A DNA stretch of 64,000 nucleotides from Klebsiella pneumoniae. GTDB lineage: Bacteria > Pseudomonadota > Gammaproteobacteria > Eutrophobiales > Eutrophobiaceae. This document shows, piece by piece, positions 1 to 8,032 of this stretch. The translations under genes and the position numbers were made by a program. The notes beneath the pieces were generated by a model that was not told the origin of the DNA, did not search any database, and saw only the letters and a program-made list of their open reading frames with translations. The first letter of the stretch is position 1. Each line of letters starts with the position of its first letter. Location of the stretch: the NCBI GenBank assembly GCA_945878555.1, contig CAMDWI010000015.1, positions 1 to 64,000 on the forward strand, written 5' to 3'.

Positions 1-150
1 ACACGCTGTGAATACATCCATGTACGCTCGAGCGCCGCTTTCGTCGCTGCGCATCCTGCTCCGCTAGAAAGTCCAGCCGTTACATCCCTGTAACGGCGCA
101 AACGGCTCCTTAACCCGCCGTTTGCCCATGCGGCTAACGGTCTTTCACAA
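1..150. repeat. Dispersed repeat: row of short hairpins
   Basis: This non-coding stretch contains several short palindromes in a row. TACAT/ATGTA with a CC spacer lies at 13-24. A 9-bp stem GCCGTTACA/TGTAACGGC with loop TCCC lies at 76-97. AACGG/CCGTT follows near 103-124. Bases 1-29 match the reverse complement of about 55363-55391 with one mismatch, so this is a repeat family. The element may continue beyond the window edge. Confidence 0.6.
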
Positions 151-271
151 TTATAACCAGACAGCTGATTCCAAACTTTACAGCAGCCTGAAACAATCTT
201 TGTAGGGAAGTAGCGGTGCCTCCTCAATCCATGCAAGCACCGCTGCGGAATTTAGGTCCCGGGTCTCCGAC

Positions 272-1255
272 CTATTTCAAATCCAGCTTGAACAGATTGA
301 TCGCGTTGGTGCGACCAATCTTCAGCTTTTCTTCGTCCGTGATCACGCTGGTGTTGTCATACCAGTCTGCAGCATCTTCCATCTGCTCGAATGGATAGTC
401 AGCACAGAAGTAGATCTTGTCATTGTCTATCGTATCGAGCGTGCAACGGAAGGCCGGGTCGTTGAAGTTGCCGCTGGTGGTGATATGAAAATGTTTTTTG
501 AAATAATCACCCAGTGGCTTGTTGCCGCGATAACCACGCGGAGAGAAACGCATGCGTGCATCAATACGCCACAGACCAAACGGGATGTTCTCGCCCAGAT
601 GACCGATACAGATCTTCAGGTTCGGGAATTCATCAAACAGACCTGAACCACACAGACGCAACGAGTGGATCGAGGTCTCGACCGCAAAGCCCCAGGGCGC
701 ACTCATCAGCCACGGATGACCGTCATAGTTTTTGGCCTGCGACGGGGCCTGCATGCGCGGGTGCAGGTAAAACGGCACATCGAGCTGGGATACAGTCGCC
801 CAGAAGCTGCGGTATTCCGGGATATCGTAATACTTGATATTGTCCGGGCTATCGACCTGCTGGAAACCATTGACCAGCGCACCTTTGAACCCGAGTTCCT
901 TCACACAACGTGTCAGTTCGCGGGCAGCCGCGTCAGGATCGTGCATTGGCAAGGCAGCCAGCGCGCCATAACGGGTCGGATGATCCGAGACGGCCTTTGC
1001 CATCCTGTCATTCGCCTTTTTTGCCAGATACATCCCCTCATCGGTATTCAATACCTTTTGCAAGGCAGGGGCATTAAGCGACAGCAGCGCAAACTCGATA
1101 CCGGTCTTGTCCATGCGTTCAATACGCTCATGATCCAGATCGAGGATCTGCTTGCTGAAAAATTCCCACTTGCCTGAATCACCCGCAAAATCACGGGCAC
1201 CCTCCAGTGTCTCCTCCAGTGAAAAGTGCTCTTCAAATGCAATCTTGCCTTTCAT
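272..1255 (-). CDS. Amidohydrolase-2 family decarboxylase (gamma-resorcylate / 2,3-dihydroxybenzoate decarboxylase-like)
   Basis: This 327-aa cytoplasmic protein has the length and layout of the ACMSD-type amidohydrolases that remove a carboxyl group from hydroxybenzoates without oxidation. The N-terminal EEH (residues 8-10), FYLHPR (H165), GHLGE (about 220) and ADYPFE (Asp near 287) supply the expected Glu/His/His/Asp metal-site residues. The last segment, KIGRTNAINLFKL, is also typical of the family. The ATG is preceded by GGCAGGA. It is the last gene of the leftward aromatic-acid cluster, 60 bp after an exported hydrolase. The substrate is inferred only; a hydrolytic rather than decarboxylating relative is possible. 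Confidence 0.82.
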   Translation of the reverse strand: MKGKIAFEEHFSLEETLEGARDFAGDSGKWEFFSKQILDLDHERIERMDKTGIEFALLSLNAPALQKVLNTDEGMYLAKKANDRMAKAVSDHPTRYGALAALPMHDPDAAARELTRCVKELGFKGALVNGFQQVDSPDNIKYYDIPEYRSFWATVSQLDVPFYLHPRMQAPSQAKNYDGHPWLMSAPWGFAVETSIHSLRLCGSGLFDEFPNLKICIGHLGENIPFGLWRIDARMRFSPRGYRGNKPLGDYFKKHFHITTSGNFNDPAFRCTLDTIDNDKIYFCADYPFEQMEDAADWYDNTSVITDEEKLKIGRTNAINLFKLDLK

Positions 1256-1315
1256 GTTCCTGCCGTCCTGATTCCGTTTATTTATGTGTGTTGGTATTAC
1301 AGTTGCCCGCCACGA

Positions 1316-2710
1316 TTACTCATAGGACTTCAGGTTATTATGGTAATACCCGCCCAGAATCGCATCCCGCCATAACTTTGCAACCGACGGGAACGTTCCC
1401 ATCGGCAAATCCTGCTGCGGAGCAGAATAACCATGCGTGCCTGCCCTGAACTGGATCACACGGACCTTCGGAGGCGGATCCATCGCAGCATACATCGGCA
1501 GGGTGACCTGCTGGTAACGTTCAAACATGTGATCGGCACTGGCCTCGGCCACACCAAACAGGATCGGTGGTACGCGTTTTACATTGGCACCCTGCAACTC
1601 GCGTGAATAGCCGATGTACTGACGGACCAGTTCTTCCGTGTCCTTGATGTTCAGCTCCAGCCGCTTTGCTGTAGCCCGGGCGGCATTTGCCAGCTGATGC
1701 ACACTGCCAAAATGCACCGGACCTTCCGACTTGAAGTTCGGCTGGGCCTTGCCTTTTTCCCAGCGGGCAAAAACGCGGTCCATCAGGTTCGGCAGCGCCA
1801 TCAACGCCTCCGGGCCTTCCAGCATCAAGGCCTCCGGGCCTTCATAACGTGCACCGTCACGCCAGGTCCTCACATGCAGACAATTAAATGGCAGGTCGCC
1901 GTATTGTTTGCCGGTCGGATTGCCAGACGAACGCGTTTGCACCCGGAAGATATAACCAAAAGGTGAGTTCTCCATGCCGACGACACCAACGATATTATCT
2001 ACGCGCTGTGACAACATGAATGCAAACGGACCACCGGTTGAATGGCCATGGATGTAAATCGAAAAATCTTTTTCAGGCAGGTTGCGTTTCATCATCTCCT
2101 TGCCACCAACCTCAATTGCCACTTCCCAGCCCGCCATACGGTTATACATCTCGGTGCCTTCCTTCGCACAGGCCAGTGTCAGCTTGCCGTACTTGATCCC
2201 GAGTGAATCATCTTCGCGGATTTCATATTGATCACGGGTAATCACGCTCTCCTTGGACCAGGCCGGCGTGCGCACCGAGCCATCTGCATGGATAGTATCA
2301 TCGGGCCAGTTACGGCTGGGGTCATGCAGGTTTATCCTGCCCGGATAGGAAAAGGTCACCACCTTGAAGCCAAACTTGCTGGCGAGCAACCTTGCCTCCT
2401 TTTCCTTTGAACGATGGTCACCCGAGCCGCCGTGTATCAGGAACAGCCCTATCTTTTTTCCATCCGGTCCGCGCGGGATTTTACTTTCATCTTCAGGCTG
2501 GAATACAGCACCGCCGACGTCCCAGTCCATTTCCACCGCACGAATACGGAAGATGTCTTCCTTGACCGTGATCGGTATGTCCGGCATGCCGAAGACTTCG
2601 TTCGAGTCCGCAATCATCTGTTCCCGGGTGACCTCGACCGGTGGCTCCCATCCCTCTGCCGCTACCACCGTCGGCAGTATAAACAGGCACAGCATCAGAA
2701 TTTTAAACAT
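1316..2710 (-). CDS. Exported alpha/beta-hydrolase
   Basis: This 464-aa protein begins with a signal peptide ending about VVAAEG, so it is probably periplasmic. An oxyanion-loop motif LIHGGSGD lies near residues 91-98. The nucleophile elbow is GHSTGG with Ser224. A candidate catalytic His lies in GTHGYSAP near the C-terminus (about 434). It is larger than a minimal alpha/beta-hydrolase, with an insert between strands. An AGGGGGA ribosome site precedes the ATG. Its place beside a decarboxylase, an amidohydrolase and Rieske proteins suggests ester or amide cleavage before uptake of an aromatic acid, but the substrate is unknown. Confidence 0.75.
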   Translation of the reverse strand: MFKILMLCLFILPTVVAAEGWEPPVEVTREQMIADSNEVFGMPDIPITVKEDIFRIRAVEMDWDVGGAVFQPEDESKIPRGPDGKKIGLFLIHGGSGDHRSKEKEARLLASKFGFKVVTFSYPGRINLHDPSRNWPDDTIHADGSVRTPAWSKESVITRDQYEIREDDSLGIKYGKLTLACAKEGTEMYNRMAGWEVAIEVGGKEMMKRNLPEKDFSIYIHGHSTGGPFAFMLSQRVDNIVGVVGMENSPFGYIFRVQTRSSGNPTGKQYGDLPFNCLHVRTWRDGARYEGPEALMLEGPEALMALPNLMDRVFARWEKGKAQPNFKSEGPVHFGSVHQLANAARATAKRLELNIKDTEELVRQYIGYSRELQGANVKRVPPILFGVAEASADHMFERYQQVTLPMYAAMDPPPKVRVIQFRAGTHGYSAPQQDLPMGTFPSVAKLWRDAILGGYYHNNLKSYE

Positions 2711-2793
2711 TTCACAGTCCCCCTAATGAGATTAACAGAATAATTATTCACGGATTTTCCCTGATGTCTGATCCTGCAAGAGGCAGTAGAACA

Positions 2794-3219
2794 TCAGGCA
2801 ACTGCCAGTTCCAGCATATGATCCAGACAGGTCTGATCCGGCGTAATCACGATAATATCGGATGAGCCCTGCAGGATCCCGCTGGTACCTCTGTGTTCTA
2901 CTACACCATGCTCCGGACGGTTGATTACAATGACCGTGACCAGTTTATGCAGTTCGATCGCATGATTATAGATGGCCGGAACCGGTGACATATCATCTCC
3001 CGGACAAGCAACGATAATAATCGACTGCAAGTGTCGGCTCGTGCCATTGCCCGGCTGTGCGGCGAGTTTTTCCAGCTCGTCTGCCCGATCCAGCAAGGCC
3101 ACACCCTTGCGTACGGCCCCGCACGCGAGCATTCGTCCACGTGGCTCCATACCAAACAAGGCAACGGTACTACCGGAAAGATCCATGTCGACTTTCCGGT
3201 GTGAAACTGTCATGTACAC
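2794..3219 (-). CDS. Hypothetical 141-aa protein, possibly a frameshifted P-loop GTPase remnant
   Basis: I do not recognise this protein with confidence. It has alternating hydrophobic strands (SIIIVACPGDD, LVTVIVINRPEHG, SDIIVITPDQ) as in a Rossmann-like or P-loop fold. DLSG could be a G3 motif and NRPE a decayed G4. Immediately upstream in another frame (start about 3319) lies GRIGNAGAGKAD, which resembles a Walker A loop. Together these could be a EutP/PduV-sized GTPase broken by a frameshift. It shares direction with its neighbours. The opposite strand also has open frames here, so even coding status is uncertain. Confidence 0.35.
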   Translation of the reverse strand: MYMTVSHRKVDMDLSGSTVALFGMEPRGRMLACGAVRKGVALLDRADELEKLAAQPGNGTSRHLQSIIIVACPGDDMSPVPAIYNHAIELHKLVTVIVINRPEHGVVEHRGTSGILQGSSDIIVITPDQTCLDHMLELAVA

Positions 3220-3583
3220 CTGGCAACTGTTTTCCGGCTACAGTATGTAACGCCATGCAGACGTCGGCTTTACCTGCCCCGGCATTTCCAATCCGGCCTG
3301 CTTTGGCTGCATTCAACATTACAACAGACTCCCTGATTAACTGGTCACAAATGAATATAGCAAACAACCGGATAAATGTAATCGCATTCGTAAAACAGGT
3401 AATGTCTCAATTTGAACTTCAATCTGCAGGCCTCCTGCAACCAATCCGATTCGGCCAGTATGCAAGAAACTGTCATGCCAGGGGAAACACCGACAGGGAT
3501 CGGGTATAACCTGATCCCTGTCGGGGCAACTACTGAAGGACTACTTTAATCTTGCATCAGTCCGGAACGACTACAGCCTGTGT
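3220..3583. other. Intergenic stretch with no secure gene
   Basis: This stretch lies between the uncertain 141-aa frame and the exported amidohydrolase. The minus strand at about 3170-3319 has an open frame with a GNAGAGK motif that may be the lost N-terminus of the downstream frame. A strong hairpin sits at 3490-3524. A plus-strand frame at 3057-3509 has no start signal or recognisable composition. Confidence 0.4.
3490..3524 (-). terminator. Hairpin downstream of the exported amidohydrolase
   Basis: The perfect 12-bp stem CCGACAGGGATC/GATCCCTGTCGG with an 11-nt loop lies about 60 bp past the leftward amidohydrolase stop. Read leftward it is followed only by the weak U-tract TGTTTCC. It is therefore a probable terminator or mRNA-end hairpin, less certain than the others. 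Confidence 0.5.
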
Positions 3584-5440
3584 TTACCACTTCCACAGCT
3601 TGCTTTCTGTCTTCACGTCCTTTTCCCACTTTGCCGTTTCGGTATTGAAGCGCAGGGTATTACCACGCAGCTGCGGGTCTTCAAATACAATCTTGCCCTG
3701 CACCATCGTCATGATTGGCTTGATGGTCGGAACCTCTTCAAGCGGCACATCCATCAGGTGCTTGTCGAGCACGGTCAGATCCGCAAGATTACCCGGTTCA
3801 ATCGAGCCGAGACCTTTCTTCATCATCGTTGGTGAGGCCCAGCGGGTCATCATCAGCAACATGGTCATGCGATCCGGTATCGCCTCTTCCGGCACACCCA
3901 TCGGGATCTTGCCATCCAGACTCCTGCGGGTCAGGAAGATATAGCCATATTCAAACGGGGAGTTCCGGACACTGGACTGGCTACCAAACTCACTGATCAT
4001 CGGTTTGATACCGGCCTTCAGCATGGAGGCAAACGGCGCATATCTGGCCTGGTATTCATCACCGTAATCGCGGGTGATGACGGTTGAAACCTCAACGGAG
4101 GCGTCACAGCTGAAGGTCACACCCAGTCTGGCGGCGCGCTCAACCTGATCCGGACGAACCTGATGGCAATGATCGGTTTGCAGTGCGAGTGCGCGGATCT
4201 TTTCAATTGGCAGTCCGGATTGTTCAATCGCGTCCTGGTAATAATCCAGCGCCTTGTCACCGGCGACATGGTGACCGGCGATGTTCAGGCCGTTCTTGAT
4301 AGCGGCCTTTAATGCGCGCAGACGCAGGATACCAACATCACGTTCATCGCTGGTGCAGCGTTCATTGTCCTTGACCTCCTGTTTCGCATTGATTGTCGTA
4401 CACATGGCAATTGCACCACCATCAAGACTGACAGGGTTCATACCTATATTCCAGAGGAAGTCGGAACCGTAACCGGCCTCATCGGGCATGCGATTGTAAT
4501 AGTCTTCCGGATTTTCGTTAAAGATATGGGCCCAACCCAGACTCCATGCCCAGCGTATCGGCATCTCACCGGCACGATCCAGCATCAACCCGGCGAGATA
4601 ACCGTTCTTCGACTGGGCATGGGTACCGTGTGTGGTGATACCGTTCTGTGCATTGACCTGTAACACGGTCTTGAATTGCGCAGCATATTTTTCCATCTGG
4701 TTCTCCATCACCAGATCGATCGCCATCGAACGCGGGAAATCGACATACTGCCTGGACCAGCCGAGTTCTGCATCTTCTACCCAGTACACATCCGGTATCT
4801 TGTTGCCGAAGTACGTTTCAAATGCCTCGATTCCTTTCGAGTTAAGAACCACAGAGGCACGGGTACGTATCATTACAGGATTCTCGGGTGCCCACTGGTC
4901 CATTACGCGGCGGGTAATCCGACGACCATACAAGGCATGGGCAATATTGGAAGGATTCATTGAAACCTCGATCCATTTACCGGGACCAATACCCTTCGCC
5001 CGCGCGCGGATGGCCGCTTCGGCCAGCGCAAAACCCTCGTCCTCTGATTTTGCGACCAGTGCAATACTGAGCAATTGCGGATCAACATCGGCTGCCCAGG
5101 GGAAACCCAGCGAGGTTTCATACAGGTGAGAGTGTGTGTCTATCAGGCCGGGTACCACCGTGCGTGAATCAAGATCCACGATCTCGGTTTCCTTGATCGC
5201 CATCGCCTTGATATCGGCATTGCTGCCAGTCGCGATGATTTTGCCGTCAAAGATCGCTATTGCCTCGACGACCGATACCTTGGTCGGATCATCATTATCC
5301 GCCGTGATGATCTTGCCGTTGACCAGAATGGTATCCGGTTTGACGAATGGCGACTGTGCCAGGACTGGCTGGGCCAGCGTGAGCATTGCCGATACTGCCA
5401 GCAAGCAGAGTGAAACTAACGAACGACCAGACTTATACAT
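3584..5440 (-). CDS. Exported amidohydrolase family 3 (YtcJ-like)
   Basis: This 618-aa protein has a signal peptide cleaved near VLAQSP. It then has the split beta-sandwich and TIM barrel of YtcJ-type metal-dependent amidohydrolases. DTILVNGKIITAD opens the sandwich and GLIDTHSHLYE carries the HxH metal motif. Further candidate ligands occur in GHHVAGD and TDHCHQ. The C-terminal GSIEPGNLADLTVLD is the usual closing motif. A GGGGGG ribosome site precedes the ATG. It lies 45 bp after the Rieske gene in the same direction. A paralogue is at 49553-51463. It probably hydrolyses an amide or ester in the periplasm; the substrate is unknown. Confidence 0.85.
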   Translation of the reverse strand: MYKSGRSLVSLCLLAVSAMLTLAQPVLAQSPFVKPDTILVNGKIITADNDDPTKVSVVEAIAIFDGKIIATGSNADIKAMAIKETEIVDLDSRTVVPGLIDTHSHLYETSLGFPWAADVDPQLLSIALVAKSEDEGFALAEAAIRARAKGIGPGKWIEVSMNPSNIAHALYGRRITRRVMDQWAPENPVMIRTRASVVLNSKGIEAFETYFGNKIPDVYWVEDAELGWSRQYVDFPRSMAIDLVMENQMEKYAAQFKTVLQVNAQNGITTHGTHAQSKNGYLAGLMLDRAGEMPIRWAWSLGWAHIFNENPEDYYNRMPDEAGYGSDFLWNIGMNPVSLDGGAIAMCTTINAKQEVKDNERCTSDERDVGILRLRALKAAIKNGLNIAGHHVAGDKALDYYQDAIEQSGLPIEKIRALALQTDHCHQVRPDQVERAARLGVTFSCDASVEVSTVITRDYGDEYQARYAPFASMLKAGIKPMISEFGSQSSVRNSPFEYGYIFLTRRSLDGKIPMGVPEEAIPDRMTMLLMMTRWASPTMMKKGLGSIEPGNLADLTVLDKHLMDVPLEEVPTIKPIMTMVQGKIVFEDPQLRGNTLRFNTETAKWEKDVKTESKLWKW

Positions 5441-5485
5441 GGAATACCCCCCGAGTTTACAAAAAATAACACGCGTGAACCAAAT

Positions 5486-6769
5486 CTATATCGAGGTATG
5501 CCCTACCCCGACCTTCACCTTGAATATATCCGCCATCTCTTCATGAAACACCTTTTCCACTGGCAGGGTGAACGAGGCCGACCTGACCCGATGTGTCTCC
5601 GGCGCTACGCCGGGAGGTGAAACACCGTCCGTTTCCAGCGCTTGCGCCGCCTTGAACAGATTCCGGCGTGCCATCATGATCGCCGCATCGGTGGACACCA
5701 GATGCTCCTTGCTACGGTTCTGTAATGGTCCCATGCTCTCCTGCAAGGACGCGTCCTGCATTGCAATACCGTGTACACCACTATAGGTGCGCCCGGACCG
5801 TTGGGCGGCGCGATCGATAAGGTAGTCATTGTCCTTGTTCATGACCGGACGATAGGTACCGGGGATCAACTCAACATGCATACCGCCACCCTTGTTCATC
5901 GTTTTGACCTCGCTGTCAGACAGCGGGCGACCGGCATGATAGGTTAAAGACCAGACAAAACAGTTTTCATCATCAATCGGCACAAAGGCATGACCATTCA
6001 TCGCGTTATGACCGTACGGCGGGATCATCGTCCACCACGGCATGATCCACTGCGACACACGCCAGTAATATTCACCCGGATCGGCATTGCGTCGGGCGCC
6101 GATCAACAGGCCACCTTCAGATTCTACAATCTCGAATTTCGGCATGCGGTCACGCTGGTATTGCGCACCACGTGTACCCTTGTGCAAGGGGTCCTTGTCC
6201 AGCTCGCCCGAATGCAGGAAGGACACATGACTCGAATCAATTCCGCCTTCCATCGCCTGCAGATAATTTGACTCCTGCCAGCGCTTGGCCACATAACGGT
6301 TTTCCGGAGGCAGCGACATCCATTCGAAGTCCGGGATTTCCGGTTGATGTTCCGGTGGCCCCATGTAGGTCCAGATCACGCCGCCCTTTTCGATACAGGG
6401 ATAGGACACCAGCTTGATGCTCTTGCAGCGATCACTGCCCGGGGGCTCTGATGGCAGCTCGACACATTGGCCGGTCACATCGAATTTCCAGCCGTGGTAG
6501 GGGCAGCGCAGTCCGGACTCTTCATTGCGGCCGAACCACAAGGAAACACCACGGTGGGCACAATAACGATCCATCAGACCAAGACGTCCCTGGGTATCAC
6601 GGAATGCAATCAGCTCTTCCGATAACAGCTTGACCCTGACCGGGTCACAATCCGGTGCAGGCAACTCCTCTGACAATAGAAACGGAATCCAGTAACGCCG
6701 CATCATCGAGCCCATGGCGGTGCCCGGTCCTGTGTGTACGATTACGTCCAGCTGCTGTAATTTATTCAC
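5486..6769 (-). CDS. Rieske non-heme iron oxygenase, phthalate 4,5-dioxygenase-like
   Basis: This protein resembles the single-component (alpha-only) oxygenases of the phthalate/vanillate group. The Rieske cluster ligands are C70 and H72 (CAHRG) and C89 and H92 (CPYHGW), with the usual 16-residue spacing. The mononuclear iron site is visible as GGIDSSHVSFLH. The GTG start at 6769 is chosen because GGGGGGAG precedes it; a TTG six codons upstream is the alternative. These enzymes need a separate reductase, and none is encoded nearby. Regiochemistry and substrate cannot be read from sequence, but an aromatic acid fits the context. Confidence 0.85.
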   Translation of the reverse strand: MNKLQQLDVIVHTGPGTAMGSMMRRYWIPFLLSEELPAPDCDPVRVKLLSEELIAFRDTQGRLGLMDRYCAHRGVSLWFGRNEESGLRCPYHGWKFDVTGQCVELPSEPPGSDRCKSIKLVSYPCIEKGGVIWTYMGPPEHQPEIPDFEWMSLPPENRYVAKRWQESNYLQAMEGGIDSSHVSFLHSGELDKDPLHKGTRGAQYQRDRMPKFEIVESEGGLLIGARRNADPGEYYWRVSQWIMPWWTMIPPYGHNAMNGHAFVPIDDENCFVWSLTYHAGRPLSDSEVKTMNKGGGMHVELIPGTYRPVMNKDNDYLIDRAAQRSGRTYSGVHGIAMQDASLQESMGPLQNRSKEHLVSTDAAIMMARRNLFKAAQALETDGVSPPGVAPETHRVRSASFTLPVEKVFHEEMADIFKVKVGVGHTSI

Positions 6770-6873
6770 TTTGTACTCCCCCCGCAAAATTCATTAACAC
6801 TGTTGTATATACTCTCACCATGCTTTCGTGATTTCAATCTATCTAATCGGTGATTCGACAGTTTGAGTCAAAC

Positions 6874-6935
6874 GCTGCGGGAGGCCCGCCCTCGGGCTGA
6901 TTTGTCGCGGCGGGGTTGCCGCTCCTGCGACAGCT
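6874..6935. repeat. REP/BIME-like intergenic repeat
   Basis: This GC-rich palindromic block contains GGAGGCCCGCC (6880-6890) followed by CGGGCTGAT. It is followed by an inverted second half GTCGCGGC...GCCGCTCCTGCGAC. The GGAGGCCCGCC core recurs at 10161-10171. The arrangement is like REP pairs of gammaproteobacteria. It lies between two leftward genes, upstream of the Rieske gene. Confidence 0.6.
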
Positions 6936-7016
6936 GTATTCAAACCAGGCAACTACCCGTCAGTGTGATTGCAACGCACAAAAGCGGTAACAAAAACTTT
7001 CACAAAATTTCCCTGA

Positions 7017-8030
7017 TTACCTCTGCATCAACAGACCATTTTGTAGTTTTTCCAGCATCGGCGTCCACACGTTTTTCTCTGTAAAATAGCGGATTGCACC
7101 CGGATGGAACGGTATCAAGGGATTGGTCATCGTATTTTTCAACGTCCATGCCTTTGCCTCTGCGTGCAGTGCACCAAATTCCTCAAGATTATCAAACAGC
7201 GTCGAGGTCATCAGATAGACCTGCTCCTCCGGTGCATCGGCAGAAGCGACGAGATACGTATTCAGGCCAAATACGACCATTTCCTTTTCCTGCCCCTCAA
7301 AGTGCCCCGGAGGAATTGACCGGGTAAACATGTAGTCCGGGAGCGAGGCCTGCATTTTTTCAACTGTTTCGGGGTCCAGATACAGCGGGTCAACCAGCCC
7401 GTCCCTGAACATCTGCACAACGGCCGGCAGGCGTAAACCACCCGGTATTATGATTCCATCTACCGTGCCAGAGGCGATATGGCGCAGTGACTCTTTTGTG
7501 TCCTTGGTCGAGACGATACGCAAATCGGTCAGCCCGGCAGCCTTGATCAGTGCATTCGATAGCTGTGCCATTTCCGGTAAGGCCGGACGTGCACCGATTA
7601 TGATCTTGCCATTCAGATCTGCGAGCGTCTTGATGTTCGAGTCCCGGCGTACCAAGATAAACCGCAAGCTGGTCTGGCCCTGCGCTATCAAACCTATCTG
7701 TGCGCGTTCCTTGAATGGCGGGATGGCCTGAAATCCATCGACCGCCGCACCGGAGTTGGTGATGGCATAATCTATCTTGCCCGCGACCATCGTGAAGATA
7801 TTTGCGTAGGAACCACCAATCGGCTCAACCGACATATTGATATTGGCATTCTTGTGCAGCAACTCACCCAGACCGTTTGCTATCACATAATAGGTACTGC
7901 CCACACTGGAGGTTCCCATTCTGGCAATGGATAACGAGGGCTCGGCGGCCTGCGACACCGGCCCGAAATATAGCAGCGCACAGGTCAGCAGGACAGATAA
8001 CAGTCGGTCACGCTTTAGCTCAGATAACAT
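7017..8030 (-). CDS. TAXI-family TRAP transporter solute receptor
   Basis: This 337-aa protein has a signal peptide ending near SQAAEP. It then has the TAXI receptor pattern: SIARMGTSSVGSTYY near residues 34-48 and ITNSGAAVDG near 110. The middle segments DLNGKIIIGAR and GTVDGIIIPGG are also typical. It would bind the substrate in the periplasm and hand it to the fused permease encoded just upstream; only 2 bp separate the two genes. TAXI systems import small organic acids, so an aromatic or alicyclic acid processed by the neighbouring oxygenases is the likely cargo. Confidence 0.87.
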   Translation of the reverse strand: MLSELKRDRLLSVLLTCALLYFGPVSQAAEPSLSIARMGTSSVGSTYYVIANGLGELLHKNANINMSVEPIGGSYANIFTMVAGKIDYAITNSGAAVDGFQAIPPFKERAQIGLIAQGQTSLRFILVRRDSNIKTLADLNGKIIIGARPALPEMAQLSNALIKAAGLTDLRIVSTKDTKESLRHIASGTVDGIIIPGGLRLPAVVQMFRDGLVDPLYLDPETVEKMQASLPDYMFTRSIPPGHFEGQEKEMVVFGLNTYLVASADAPEEQVYLMTSTLFDNLEEFGALHAEAKAWTLKNTMTNPLIPFHPGAIRYFTEKNVWTPMLEKLQNGLLMQR

Positions 8031-8032
8031 CT

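Noticed and set aside
3057-3509. A 150-codon plus-strand frame
   Set aside because: It has no ribosome site or recognisable domain and overlaps the minus-strand frame with beta-strand-like pattern.
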